From Thermocrinis jamiesonii (GTDB lineage: Bacteria > Aquificota > Aquificia > Aquificales > Aquificaceae): a stretch of 64,000 nt of DNA. The notes below the pieces were generated by a model. That model did not search any database and had not been told where the DNA came from. It worked only from the letters and a program-made list of their open reading frames with translations. Location: assembly GCF_000702425.1 (NCBI RefSeq), contig NZ_JNIE01000007.1, positions 1 to 64,000 on the forward strand, read 5' to 3'. Position 1 is the stretch's first letter; the number at the start of each line of letters is the position of its first letter. Shown in pieces: positions 27,721 through 35,193 of this stretch. The position numbers were made by a program, and so were the translations under genes.

Positions 27721-27793
27721 TGGGCTGGGCGGGAGTCGAACCCGCGACCCACGGATTAAGAGTCCGTTGCTCTGCCAGCTGAGCTACCAGCCC
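27721..27793 (-). tRNA. tRNA-Lys (anticodon CUU)
   Basis: The minus strand folds as a 73-nt tRNA: acceptor GGGCTGG pairs with CCAGCCC followed by discriminator A, D-arm GCTCAGCTGGCAGAGC, anticodon loop CTCTTAA with anticodon CUU, and T-arm GCGGGTTCGACTCCCGC. The 3' CCA is not encoded. The 5' 38 nt overlap the end of the lpxK reading frame. Confidence 0.97.
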
Positions 27794-28703
27794 TTATATT
27801 GTTAATTATAAACCCTAAAAGACCATCCACCCTAAGGTCAAAGTCAAGGTAGAATAAATTTTCTGAAGGTTTAAGTTTAAAAAAGTCTTTTAAAGTGGTT
27901 AGGTAAAGCTTTTCCTTTTTTAGCACGAAGTTTTTGTAGTGATAGTGGTCTGGAAAGCTCAAAAACTTTTCAACTTTTATCCCAAGCTTTACCAAGGTCT
28001 GAAAAAACTGCCCGTTGTCTCCCAAAGCGGAAAAAGCAACAAAGGTTTTGTCTTTGTGATCCACAATCTTTCCATCAGCGGAAACTATCCTCCAGTTGGT
28101 CCTGTAAAGTTTAAAGACAGGCTTTTCTAAGGTAAGATCCCATTCCTTTACATCTTGGTAAGAAAGCACCACAGCATCAGCCCTTTTGAGCGCACTTAAT
28201 GGTTCTCTTAAACGTCCAAAGGGCAAAAGCCTGTCTTTTAAATCCCCTTCCTTTAGAAGCACTATGCTTAGGTCAGGTTTTAACCTTCTGTGTTGAAACC
28301 CATCGTCAAGGATTATAACTTCCGCTTCAAGCTCCTTTATCGCAAAGTTTCCTCCTAAGACCCTGTCTTCGCACACCAACACGCTTGAGTTTTTCAAGAC
28401 CTTTGAGAGCATGTAAGCTTCGTCTCCTACCTCTTCCCAACCTGCTTTAACTTCCCCTCTGTAGGATGCCACCAAAAGGCCCTTAGTTTTCCTTTTGTAT
28501 CCCCTCAAAAGCACCGCGACATGAAATTTTTCAGAAAGAGCATTTGAGATAAACCTTACCAAGCTTGTCTTTCCACTGCCACCTACCGAAAGATTCCCTA
28601 CGCATACAACAGGCACATCCAAGGCATAAGACTTCAAAATCCCCCTATCGTATAGCCAATTTCTGAGCTTTACAGCGTAGTAGTAAGGATTAAAAAGGTT
28701 CAT
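27756..28703 (-). CDS. lpxK: Tetraacyldisaccharide 4'-kinase LpxK, 3' end inside tRNA-Lys
   Basis: This 315-residue inner-membrane-associated kinase phosphorylates the lipid A disaccharide. It has an N-terminal hydrophobic segment and the P-loop VGNLSVGGSGKTSLVRF, then VIILDDGFQHRRL, the LpxK signature. The last 12 or so residues (AGSSAGRATDS) are translated from tRNA-Lys sequence, and the stop codon lies in the anticodon arm, so the true family C-terminus ends about FIINNI. It shows a lipid A outer membrane. Coupled to the flippase-like gene by a 4-bp overlap. Confidence 0.93.
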   Translation of the reverse strand: MNLFNPYYYAVKLRNWLYDRGILKSYALDVPVVCVGNLSVGGSGKTSLVRFISNALSEKFHVAVLLRGYKRKTKGLLVASYRGEVKAGWEEVGDEAYMLSKVLKNSSVLVCEDRVLGGNFAIKELEAEVIILDDGFQHRRLKPDLSIVLLKEGDLKDRLLPFGRLREPLSALKRADAVVLSYQDVKEWDLTLEKPVFKLYRTNWRIVSADGKIVDHKDKTFVAFSALGDNGQFFQTLVKLGIKVEKFLSFPDHYHYKNFVLKKEKLYLTTLKDFFKLKPSENLFYLDFDLRVDGLLGFIINNIRAGSSAGRATDS

Positions 28704-29662
28704 TTCAAAAGATAGCCTTTTGAGTCTTTAACAAATAAAAAGAAAAACAGCACACCACCCACTATAGCGCTTATATACTGAGTTATAAAACGCCAAAGTA
28801 TAACGAACCCACCCACAGCTGAAAGTGAAAGAAAGCTGGAGAAAACCTCTATCCCACCCAGCTCACCCACCCCACTACCACCCGGTGTAGGACTCAAAAA
28901 TATAGCGTAAAGCAATATTATTTGAGCATAAGTGGCTTCATAGAAACTTACAGACTGCTCAAAAGCCTTTATCAAAAATGCACCAGAGAGCAAAAAGGAT
29001 ACATAAAGCAGCACACTATAAAGTGTAGCAAAGGCTAAGTGTAGTTTCTTGTTTTTCAAAAATAGCTTAGTCACTACCAAAAATCTGCTAAAGGTATATT
29101 TTACTTTCGCTATCAAACTTGATTTTTGCGCAGACCTATTGAAGAGTATCCTTCCTATTCTGTAAAATGCAAGGCTAAACAAACTGATAACCAACAAAAT
29201 AACCAAAAGCCTTAGAACAACCTGAGGATTTCTGTAGAAGTAATGCACCACAATGGGAATGAACAGAAGAAAAAAGACTGCCCCCGTTATAGTCTTCATA
29301 GTAACAATGCTCATCACTTTGTGCAATCTAGCACCTTTTCTGGAAAGAGTATAAAGAGACATCATCTCTCCCCCCACGTGGGCGGGAGTTATAGTAGCTC
29401 CAAAGGTGTTTATGAAAGAAATAACGTAACCATACAGAAAAGGATAGTGCAGATTCATTGCCCTTGATAGGATAAAAAGTCTAAGGTTGTCAAAAGTGTG
29501 GTACAAAAACATACTAAAAAGGGAAAGCAAAACAAATCGCTTATCCAAGGATAAAAAAACCTCAACTAAATCTTTACTTAACGTTCTTTTTATCACATAA
29601 ACAAAGGAAAGAAACAGGATAATAACAGTTATAAAAATTCCGTAAAGAAAGGACCTCAGCAC
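28700..29662 (-). CDS. Flippase-like (lysylphosphatidylglycerol synthase TM-type) membrane protein
   Basis: This protein of about 320 residues has seven or eight membrane helices and the UPF0104/LPG_synthase_TM pattern: a conserved TPAHVGGEMMSLYTL and a C-terminal LSPTPGGSGVGELGGIEVFS. The family is proposed to move or modify lipids. I start it at the GTG at 29662 (residues LRSFLYGIF follow), because the longer reading frame from 29731 overlaps the divergent thyX start. It lies upstream of lpxK, consistent with an envelope-lipid role. Confidence 0.75.
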   Translation of the reverse strand: MLRSFLYGIFITVIILFLSFVYVIKRTLSKDLVEVFLSLDKRFVLLSLFSMFLYHTFDNLRLFILSRAMNLHYPFLYGYVISFINTFGATITPAHVGGEMMSLYTLSRKGARLHKVMSIVTMKTITGAVFFLLFIPIVVHYFYRNPQVVLRLLVILLVISLFSLAFYRIGRILFNRSAQKSSLIAKVKYTFSRFLVVTKLFLKNKKLHLAFATLYSVLLYVSFLLSGAFLIKAFEQSVSFYEATYAQIILLYAIFLSPTPGGSGVGELGGIEVFSSFLSLSAVGGFVILWRFITQYISAIVGGVLFFFLFVKDSKGYLLK

Positions 29663-29664
29663 TG

Positions 29665-29675
29665 TATAATATAGT
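29665..29675. promoter_or_regulatory. Overlapping divergent -10 boxes for thyX and the flippase-like gene
   Basis: TATAATATA gives TATAAT (29665-29670) rightward, 12 nt before the thyX ATG, and TATATT (29675-29670) leftward, just before the GTG at 29662. No Shine-Dalgarno is seen on either side. Confidence 0.45.
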
Positions 29676-29682
29676 TTAATCC

Positions 29683-30612
29683 ATGAACATCTTTTTGCTC
29701 GGTTCTGACCAAAGAATAGTGCGTGCTGCAAGGGTTTCTTTCGCCAAAGACGAACAGGTGCAAATAGAAAGGGACATAAAGCTCATAAAATATCTATTAG
29801 AAAACAGGCACTCTTCTCCCTTTGAACACGTAGTAGTTGCCTTTGAATCTTCGGAAGATTTTTGGCTTGATCTTTTGAGAAGAGTAAAAAATCCTACCTT
29901 TCAAGCTTACTTTGACGGAAAGTTCATCTGGCTAAACCTTAGAAACATTATCAATGCGTTGGATTACATACCTCAAAAGGTTATGCATACGCTCAAAGAA
30001 AGGCTCCCAGCGACATATGCTGTGATAAAAGGAGAGGAGGTAAATGGCTATTCTACCGATAAGGCTTACATAAGGGAGAAAAGGGAAACCTCTTCGGGAT
30101 TTATTGCTTTAGTAGATAGTTTAGAGCTGGACAGCCCTATGGACTATTACACTTTTGTGGTGGAGTGTCCCATATTTGTTGCAAGGCAATGGTTCAGGCA
30201 TAGGTTTGGTTCTTACAATGAAGTAAGCAGAAGGTATGTAAGTTACGAGCCAAGCTTTTATATACCCACTTACCTTAGAAAGCAAGCAAAACGTAACAAG
30301 CAGGCAAGCTTAGACCAACCAGTGGAAGAACCCTGGAACTCCCAATTTTTAGAAAAGATTGGCTTTTACATCAAAGAGTTAAACAAATTGTATCTTCAGA
30401 TGGTAGAAAAAGAGGTAGCAAAGGAAATAGCGAGGGGCATATTACCTCAGTTTATGAAAACGCGCTTTTATTGGACAGTGCCAAGGATTTCATTGGATAA
30501 CTTTATAAGCCTTCGCATCCATGAGTCAGCCCAAAAGGAGATAAGAGAGTTTGCCTTAGCTATAAAGGAAATGGTAGGATATAAAGAATGGGACAAAACT
30601 ATGCGACTTTGA
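29683..30612 (+). CDS. thyX: Flavin-dependent thymidylate synthase with a large insertion
   Basis: This enzyme methylates dUMP using FAD and methylenetetrahydrofolate. The ThyX motif RHRFGSYNEVSRR (residues 172-184) is intact, as are RHSSPFEHV (43-50), CPIFVARQWF and the C-terminal RFYWTVPRISLDNFISLR. At 309 residues it is longer than the usual 220-250: between HVVVAFE and YYTFVVE, which are adjacent in typical ThyX, lie about 100 extra residues (54-155), including KFIWLNLRNIINALDYIPQK. It overlaps thrB by 25 bp. Confidence 0.93.
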   Translation: MNIFLLGSDQRIVRAARVSFAKDEQVQIERDIKLIKYLLENRHSSPFEHVVVAFESSEDFWLDLLRRVKNPTFQAYFDGKFIWLNLRNIINALDYIPQKVMHTLKERLPATYAVIKGEEVNGYSTDKAYIREKRETSSGFIALVDSLELDSPMDYYTFVVECPIFVARQWFRHRFGSYNEVSRRYVSYEPSFYIPTYLRKQAKRNKQASLDQPVEEPWNSQFLEKIGFYIKELNKLYLQMVEKEVAKEIARGILPQFMKTRFYWTVPRISLDNFISLRIHESAQKEIREFALAIKEMVGYKEWDKTMRL

Positions 30613-31496
30613 GGGTGCCCGCAAGCACGAGCAACTTAGGTTCTGGCTTTGACACCTTGGGCCTTGCCCTAAGTCTTTACAACTACTTTACCGCCGAGCC
30701 TTCAGACAGATGGTCCTTTGAGATAGAAGGAGAAGGAAAAGATCTACCTAAGGATGATGAAAATTTGTTCGCAAGGGTGTATATTAGAGCTTGCGAAGTT
30801 TTTGGGGGAAGGCCTTTTCCCCTGAAAGTTAAAATGATAAACCACATACCTACAGCCAGAGGTTTAGGTTCTTCTGCTACAGCCATAGTCTCTGCGTTAA
30901 AATTTTGGGAACTCTTTCAGAGTAAAGAGTTAAGCGTTGAAGAAAAGCTAAGGGTAGCCTTTGAGTTTGAACCTCATCCAGACAATCTGCTACCTGCCCT
31001 TTTGGGAGGCTTTCTGATTTGCGCCGTGGATGAAGGTGTTTATTACCAAAGGCTTGACTTTCCAGAGGACATAAAGATTGTGGTTTGCATACCAGATTTT
31101 GAGCTTTCAACCAAGAAAGCAAGGGAAGTTCTAAGGAAGGAAATCTCTCTAAAAGATGCGATTTACAACCTTCAGAGGGCAAGTCTTCTGATTGGCAGTC
31201 TCTGTAAGAGAAACTATGGGCTTTTGAAGGAAGCGGTAAAGGATAGACTGCATCAGCCATACAGAAAGGAGCTAATTCTGGGTTTTAACGATGTATTAGA
31301 GAGTGCCTACTCTTCTGGAGCTTTGGCGGTGTTTTTAAGTGGTGCAGGTCCCACAGTAGCTTCTTTCTGCTTGGAAGAAGAAGACAAAGTAGGAAAGGCT
31401 ATGGTATCTGCCTTTGAAAGACATGGCGTGCGCGCAAGATATTTGTCCCTTTCTGTGGATAAAGAAGGTGCGGTCTTTACCAAACCTCCAGCTTGA
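30588..31496 (+). CDS. thrB: Homoserine kinase
   Basis: This 302-residue GHMP kinase phosphorylates homoserine on the way to threonine. It has the N-terminal VPASTSNLGSGFDTLGLAL, the GHMP ATP loop PTARGLGSSATAIVSAL and the C-terminal LSGAGPTVASF. The start lies inside the 3' end of thyX (25-bp overlap). The 3' end overlaps the convergent priA by 20 bp. Confidence 0.95.
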   Translation: MGQNYATLRVPASTSNLGSGFDTLGLALSLYNYFTAEPSDRWSFEIEGEGKDLPKDDENLFARVYIRACEVFGGRPFPLKVKMINHIPTARGLGSSATAIVSALKFWELFQSKELSVEEKLRVAFEFEPHPDNLLPALLGGFLICAVDEGVYYQRLDFPEDIKIVVCIPDFELSTKKAREVLRKEISLKDAIYNLQRASLLIGSLCKRNYGLLKEAVKDRLHQPYRKELILGFNDVLESAYSSGALAVFLSGAGPTVASFCLEEEDKVGKAMVSAFERHGVRARYLSLSVDKEGAVFTKPPA

Positions 31497-33477
31497 TTGG
31501 TTTTAGATTGATAACCTTTGGCAGGACTTCTCTAAGCTGTTTGTGATTAACCTTTATAAAAACTTCCATCAAGCTTCCGTAAGCCCTTGTTATCACATTT
31601 GGGATAGACTCTAAGGCTTTTGTTTTTTCCTTTGTAAATACCGCAAGTATAATCTTTGAGAAGGGCGGTAGGTTTTCTTCTCTTCTTCTTTCCAGTTCTG
31701 CTTCCAAAAAATCCTCTCTTAGGTAATTTTCTATGATCTCCTTGTCCAAAAAGCTCTGAATGTAAAATCTCTCCTTTGCTATAGCCCTTGCTCTGTGGAT
31801 GTATTTCCAAAACTCTTCCTCTGCGTTTAGGCTTGGAACAGAAAGAATGTTGTCTCCATGGACCAAGAAGACCTTCTTATATACTCCCGCCACAGAAGGT
31901 TTTGTATCAAAGTGTATGTTTTCCCTTAGAAGACCATGCCTTTCTACTTCTTCCATAACCCTTTCTATACCAAACCCGTATTGCTCTATTTTCCCTCCAC
32001 AGTGGGTGCATTCAGCAGGACCTTTCCACTTACACCTTGTGCAATACAGGTTGTTTGCTTTACTCAAAGTCAAAAAGGTTCCACACCTTGGGCAATCCAC
32101 CAAAAAACCACACTTTGGACAGTATGCGTAAGAGTATCCCGTTTTTCTCACCAAAAGTAAAGAATTATCCTCAAGTTCAGAGAGAAGTTCCTGAGTAAGG
32201 ATCTCCTCCGGTTTTCGCTTCAATAGCCTAACCTCCGCAGAATAGCCCAAAAACTCCATCTCCCACTGACCACTTTTAACCCTTTGATACGTATCCACCC
32301 CAAGGGCACAGGTATAATAGAAAAACTGACAGCCGTAGTATTTATAAAGCTGAGAGACAAAGTTCCTAAGGTCTATGTATCTATTAAGTTTGGTGTAGTA
32401 GTCGTCAAAAAGCACTACTGCGTAAAGATCTTTAAACGGAACTAAAAGTCCCATCCTTCCAGTTAGAACTATCCTACCCTTTTCCTGAGCCAAAAACCAG
32501 TTCTTGATAAACTGTTTTGGACTTTCAAAGGACGATAAAGAAACTACCCTATCTCCAAAGATAGGCTTTAGCTCTCTCAAAAGCCAGCTAAGGGTAGGAT
32601 TGTAAAAGGAAAATATGGCTAAGCTTTTTCCTTCTCCCAGAGCGTCTTCTATCAGCGCAAAAAGGCTTTCTGCAAGCCTTGAAAGGCTTCCAACCACCAC
32701 CGTAGGCTTTTCCAGTTTTTTTACCAAAAAACCTCCACCCATCCTAAGCTCGGACCTTGGATTTATCGCAAAGTTCTGCATAAGCTCCCTTTCAACTTTC
32801 ACAATACCACGAGAAATAAGTGCTTTTAGATCTTCAGAGGAAAAACCTTCCTCCCTTAACTCTTCCCTTGAAGCGTAAAGCCTTTCTCTCAAATAAGCCA
32901 AAAGCCTTACCCTTTCTGCGTATCTTTTTGTCCTTCTCAACTTAGATAGGGCTACCTCAAAGGGAACGTTTAACTTAAACAGCTCCACCTCCACATCGGG
33001 AGCAGACCAGTCTTTTTTTACCCTTAGCAGTCCCTTCTTTACAAGCATATTTATCAACTCACTTCCAAACCTTTTCTTTGCTAATTCCTCTTTTACCAAC
33101 TTCCTATCCGCTATCCAACTAAGAATTTGCCTTGTTTTTGGGTCCAAAGCCTGAAAAGAAGATAAAGAAACTTCAAGAAAGCTTTCTTCCGTCCAATTCC
33201 AATGAGAGGGAATAAGCTCCCACATCAACTGCCAAGTGGGTAATCCATAGATTAGGGCTAAGTCCTTTACCGCCTCCAAGTTTTTAAGGTCTGTAAAAGG
33301 TAGCTTGTCCGGAAAGACCAAAGACTCCTCTTTTCCCTCCTCCGCAAAACCAACCACTACGCCTGTTCTTCCGTTTATCAATACCCTATAGCCTATGGGG
33401 GAGCCTTTGTAGGGAAAGGAAGTCCTTACCTTCAATATCCTCCCACCAGGTATAGCTATTTTCAAACACGAGAGCAT
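31477..33477 (-). CDS. priA: PriA-type primosomal protein with degenerate helicase motifs
   Basis: This 666-residue protein has PriA layout: a 3'BD/winged-helix N-terminal half, helicase lobe 1, a zinc insert with paired cysteines (YCPKCG, CPRCG, CTRCKWKGPAECTHCGG) and a C-terminal domain. The ATPase motifs are eroded: where GxTGSGKTE is expected there is VVGSLSRLAESL, and DEEHD is replaced by LFDDYYTKLNRY. It therefore probably loads replication-restart partners without helicase activity, as proposed for actinobacterial PriA-like proteins. A relic of the IS end lies directly upstream and supplies a TATAAT. Confidence 0.88.
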   Translation of the reverse strand: MLSCLKIAIPGGRILKVRTSFPYKGSPIGYRVLINGRTGVVVGFAEEGKEESLVFPDKLPFTDLKNLEAVKDLALIYGLPTWQLMWELIPSHWNWTEESFLEVSLSSFQALDPKTRQILSWIADRKLVKEELAKKRFGSELINMLVKKGLLRVKKDWSAPDVEVELFKLNVPFEVALSKLRRTKRYAERVRLLAYLRERLYASREELREEGFSSEDLKALISRGIVKVERELMQNFAINPRSELRMGGGFLVKKLEKPTVVVGSLSRLAESLFALIEDALGEGKSLAIFSFYNPTLSWLLRELKPIFGDRVVSLSSFESPKQFIKNWFLAQEKGRIVLTGRMGLLVPFKDLYAVVLFDDYYTKLNRYIDLRNFVSQLYKYYGCQFFYYTCALGVDTYQRVKSGQWEMEFLGYSAEVRLLKRKPEEILTQELLSELEDNSLLLVRKTGYSYAYCPKCGFLVDCPRCGTFLTLSKANNLYCTRCKWKGPAECTHCGGKIEQYGFGIERVMEEVERHGLLRENIHFDTKPSVAGVYKKVFLVHGDNILSVPSLNAEEEFWKYIHRARAIAKERFYIQSFLDKEIIENYLREDFLEAELERRREENLPPFSKIILAVFTKEKTKALESIPNVITRAYGSLMEVFIKVNHKQLREVLPKVINLKPIKLEVW

Positions 33478-33481
33478 ACTC

Positions 33482-33556
33482 TTAGAGAAGTTTAAACTGC
33501 AAACCTACATACATCTTAAGCATTATAACTATCTTGGGGGATTTTTTAGAACAGCC
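33482..33556 (-). mobile_element. Relic of the tnpB element end upstream of priA
   Basis: This minus-strand segment matches the start of tnpB and its upstream DNA (1222-1295). It reads MYVGLQFKLL followed by TAA, versus MYVSVQFKLQ in the intact gene, then the shared TATAAT and GGATTTTTTAGAACAGCC on the plus strand. The similarity stops 4 bp before the priA ATG. It is a truncated copy or a solo end. Confidence 0.65.
33531..33556 (+). repeat. Intergenic motif copy 4 (GGATTTTTTAGAACAGCC)
   Basis: GGGGGATTTTTTAGAACAGCC lies between ppa and priA as the outer part of the IS-end relic. Copies 4 and 5 flank ppa in the same orientation. Confidence 0.5.
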
Positions 33557-33565
33557 TCGTTTTTT

Positions 33566-34102
33566 TCACTTTTCATTAAGATTTTTGTAGTTTTCTATGC
33601 CCTTTTTGATCTCCTCTATTGCAAACTGAATACCTTTGAACTCTTCCACCTTTACCCACTTACCCGGTTCCAACTCTTTGTAATGCTCAAAAAAGTGTTT
33701 TATCCTATCCAGAAGAGCCTTAGGAAGGTCATCCACGCTTTTGATGTTATCAAAGGTTGGATCTATCTTTGAGTGGGGCACCGCTATAAGCTTTGTGTCT
33801 ATACCTTCTTCGTCCCTCATCTCCAAAGCGCCTATGGGTCTGCACCTTAACACACTTCCAGGAACCACCGGATACCTTGATACAACAAGCACATCCACCG
33901 GATCTCCATCATCAGCCAAAGTTTGAGGTATAAAGCCGTAGTTAAAAGGATAATGCATAGCTGTAAATAAGAACCTATCTACAAAGATCGCCCCACTTTC
34001 TTTGTCCAGCTCATACTTTATGGGGCTGTCTTGGGGTATTTCAACTACCACGTATATGTCTTCAGGAGGGTTTTTCCCAGCGGGTATTTTTTTCAGATCC
34101 AT
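33566..34102 (-). CDS. ppa: Inorganic pyrophosphatase (family I)
   Basis: This 178-residue soluble enzyme hydrolyses pyrophosphate. Active-site motifs are intact: [17 protein letters not shown], the Asp-rich [11 protein letters not shown] and [24 protein letters not shown] lies at 34127-34122 and GAGGAGGT precedes the ATG. The gene is flanked by two copies of the repeated motif in the same orientation. Confidence 0.96.
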   Translation of the reverse strand: MDLKKIPAGKNPPEDIYVVVEIPQDSPIKYELDKESGAIFVDRFLFTAMHYPFNYGFIPQTLADDGDPVDVLVVSRYPVVPGSVLRCRPIGALEMRDEEGIDTKLIAVPHSKIDPTFDNIKSVDDLPKALLDRIKHFFEHYKELEPGKWVKVEEFKGIQFAIEEIKKGIENYKNLNEK

Positions 34103-34161
34103 TTTCTTACCTCCTCAAAAAATTATAACAGGTTAGGTAATTCTGTAGTTTATCAGCACTG

Positions 34162-34185
34162 CCTGAAGGATTTTTTCGAACAGCC
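34162..34185 (+). repeat. Intergenic motif copy 5 (GGATTTTTTCGAACAGCC)
   Basis: GAAGGATTTTTTCGAACAGCC lies 11 nt before the TTGACA of the porDE operon, the same arrangement as copy 1 ahead of the DsrE-like gene (8 nt). Confidence 0.5.
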
Positions 34186-34196
34186 TCCATAACAGC

Positions 34197-34228
34197 TTGA
34201 CATTTTAGCACTATAAAATAACTTATAA
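34197..34228 (+). promoter_or_regulatory. Candidate promoter of porDE
   Basis: TTGACA at 34197-34202 is perfect. Downstream AT-rich hexamers (TAACTT at 34219, TTATAA at 34223) could serve as the -10; neither is ideal. AGGAGG at 34247-34252 precedes the ATG at 34259. Confidence 0.45.
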
Positions 34229-34258
34229 ACAACTTACTAAGTAAAAGGAGGAAAGTGA

Positions 34259-34489
34259 ATGTACTATGTGGCAGAAGTGATAAACGAGGAGTGTTCCAAG
34301 TATAACTGTAAGCAATGCACTCTTTTCTGCCCGGAGCCAAACACACTGATGTATTCGGATGAAGAACACCACGCTTACGTAATTTCTGAAAGGTGTAAAG
34401 GTTGTGGCCTTTGTGTTTATGTTTGCAGTAACCTTTTAAAGCGTAATGCTATTCGTATGGTAATGCCAGAGGTCCATGCGAGAAAATAA
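34259..34489 (+). CDS. porD: PorD-type ferredoxin subunit of a 2-oxoacid:ferredoxin oxidoreductase
   Basis: This 76-residue 2[4Fe-4S] ferredoxin-like protein has cluster motifs CSKYNCKQCTLFCPEP and CKGCGLCVYVC. The sequence matches the delta subunit of pyruvate or 2-oxoglutarate:ferredoxin oxidoreductases of Aquificales, carrying electrons between ferredoxin and the TPP-binding catalytic core. The epsilon-type subunit follows after 16 bp, but the alpha, beta and gamma genes are not here, so whether the complex acts on pyruvate or 2-oxoglutarate is open. Confidence 0.8.
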   Translation: MYYVAEVINEECSKYNCKQCTLFCPEPNTLMYSDEEHHAYVISERCKGCGLCVYVCSNLLKRNAIRMVMPEVHARK

Positions 34490-34505
34490 ATTAAGGAGGT
34501 AAATT

Positions 34506-35075
34506 ATGGCGCTTTTAGGTCCGTCAGGTTATTCACCCTACCCAGTTGCGGTTTATGAAGGGCTCTTAAACCCGCCACCAGGAAAGGCTCTTATGTTTAA
34601 CGAAATAGTGGATGAAGAGATAGCTATGAGGGAAGCAGCAAAAGCTATGCTAACACTTCCTAACGCAACTATATTCCCAGGTCCCCAAGTGCTTTACGCT
34701 TGGAACGAAGAAGCAAAGGAAAAGGCAAAGCTCGTCAGAAAGATGGCTGAAGTTTTGAACGCAAGGATAATACCCATGTATGACTATAGACCAAAATATC
34801 CAAAGATAAATCCTGAGGTTGAAATAAACCCAAACCATCCAAACCTTACCATATGGCACAACAAGATAAAGGCCTGCATATTCGTTGGGGTTCATTGTCA
34901 CTACGCCAACGTAGCCCTAAAGATCATAAGGGCTGAGACGGATTGCTTTACCATAGCTATGTGTGGTATGGCTGGACACGAGGATGCTATGATAACCCTC
35001 AGGGATCAGCAAATAGAGGAGATGGAAAAGTTCATAAAAATAGCCGAGGAAGTTAAAAGAGAATTAGGAAAGTGA
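34506..35075 (+). CDS. porE: PorE/ForE-type fifth subunit of a 2-oxoacid:ferredoxin oxidoreductase
   Basis: This 189-residue protein resembles the extra (epsilon) subunit found with the five-subunit oxidoreductases of Hydrogenobacter, which databases liken to the CO dehydrogenase/acetyl-CoA synthase epsilon-type fold. Visible features: MALLGPSGYSPYPVAVYEG, an interior KACIFVGVHCHYANVALKII strand and TIAMCGMAGHEDAMITL. It contains no Fe-S motif. The ATG follows AAGGAGG. Its function in the complex is unproven, perhaps assembly or partner docking. Confidence 0.72.
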   Translation: MALLGPSGYSPYPVAVYEGLLNPPPGKALMFNEIVDEEIAMREAAKAMLTLPNATIFPGPQVLYAWNEEAKEKAKLVRKMAEVLNARIIPMYDYRPKYPKINPEVEINPNHPNLTIWHNKIKACIFVGVHCHYANVALKIIRAETDCFTIAMCGMAGHEDAMITLRDQQIEEMEKFIKIAEEVKRELGK

Positions 35076-35151
35076 ATAGAAACATTTGAAAAGTTAAGCG
35101 CCTTAAAAAAATACCACCAAAATTTAAGTAATGCTAAAGCGGTCAAAGGAC

Positions 35152-35180
35152 TTGAACTATTTTCAGAAAAAATGTTAAAT
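35152..35180 (+). promoter_or_regulatory. Candidate promoter of the HTH-NosL gene
   Basis: TTGAAC (35152-35157), a 17-nt spacer and TTAAAT (35175-35180) end 13 nt before the ATG at 35194. There is no Shine-Dalgarno in the gap. Confidence 0.5.
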
Positions 35181-35193
35181 TTTTAATGCAAAA

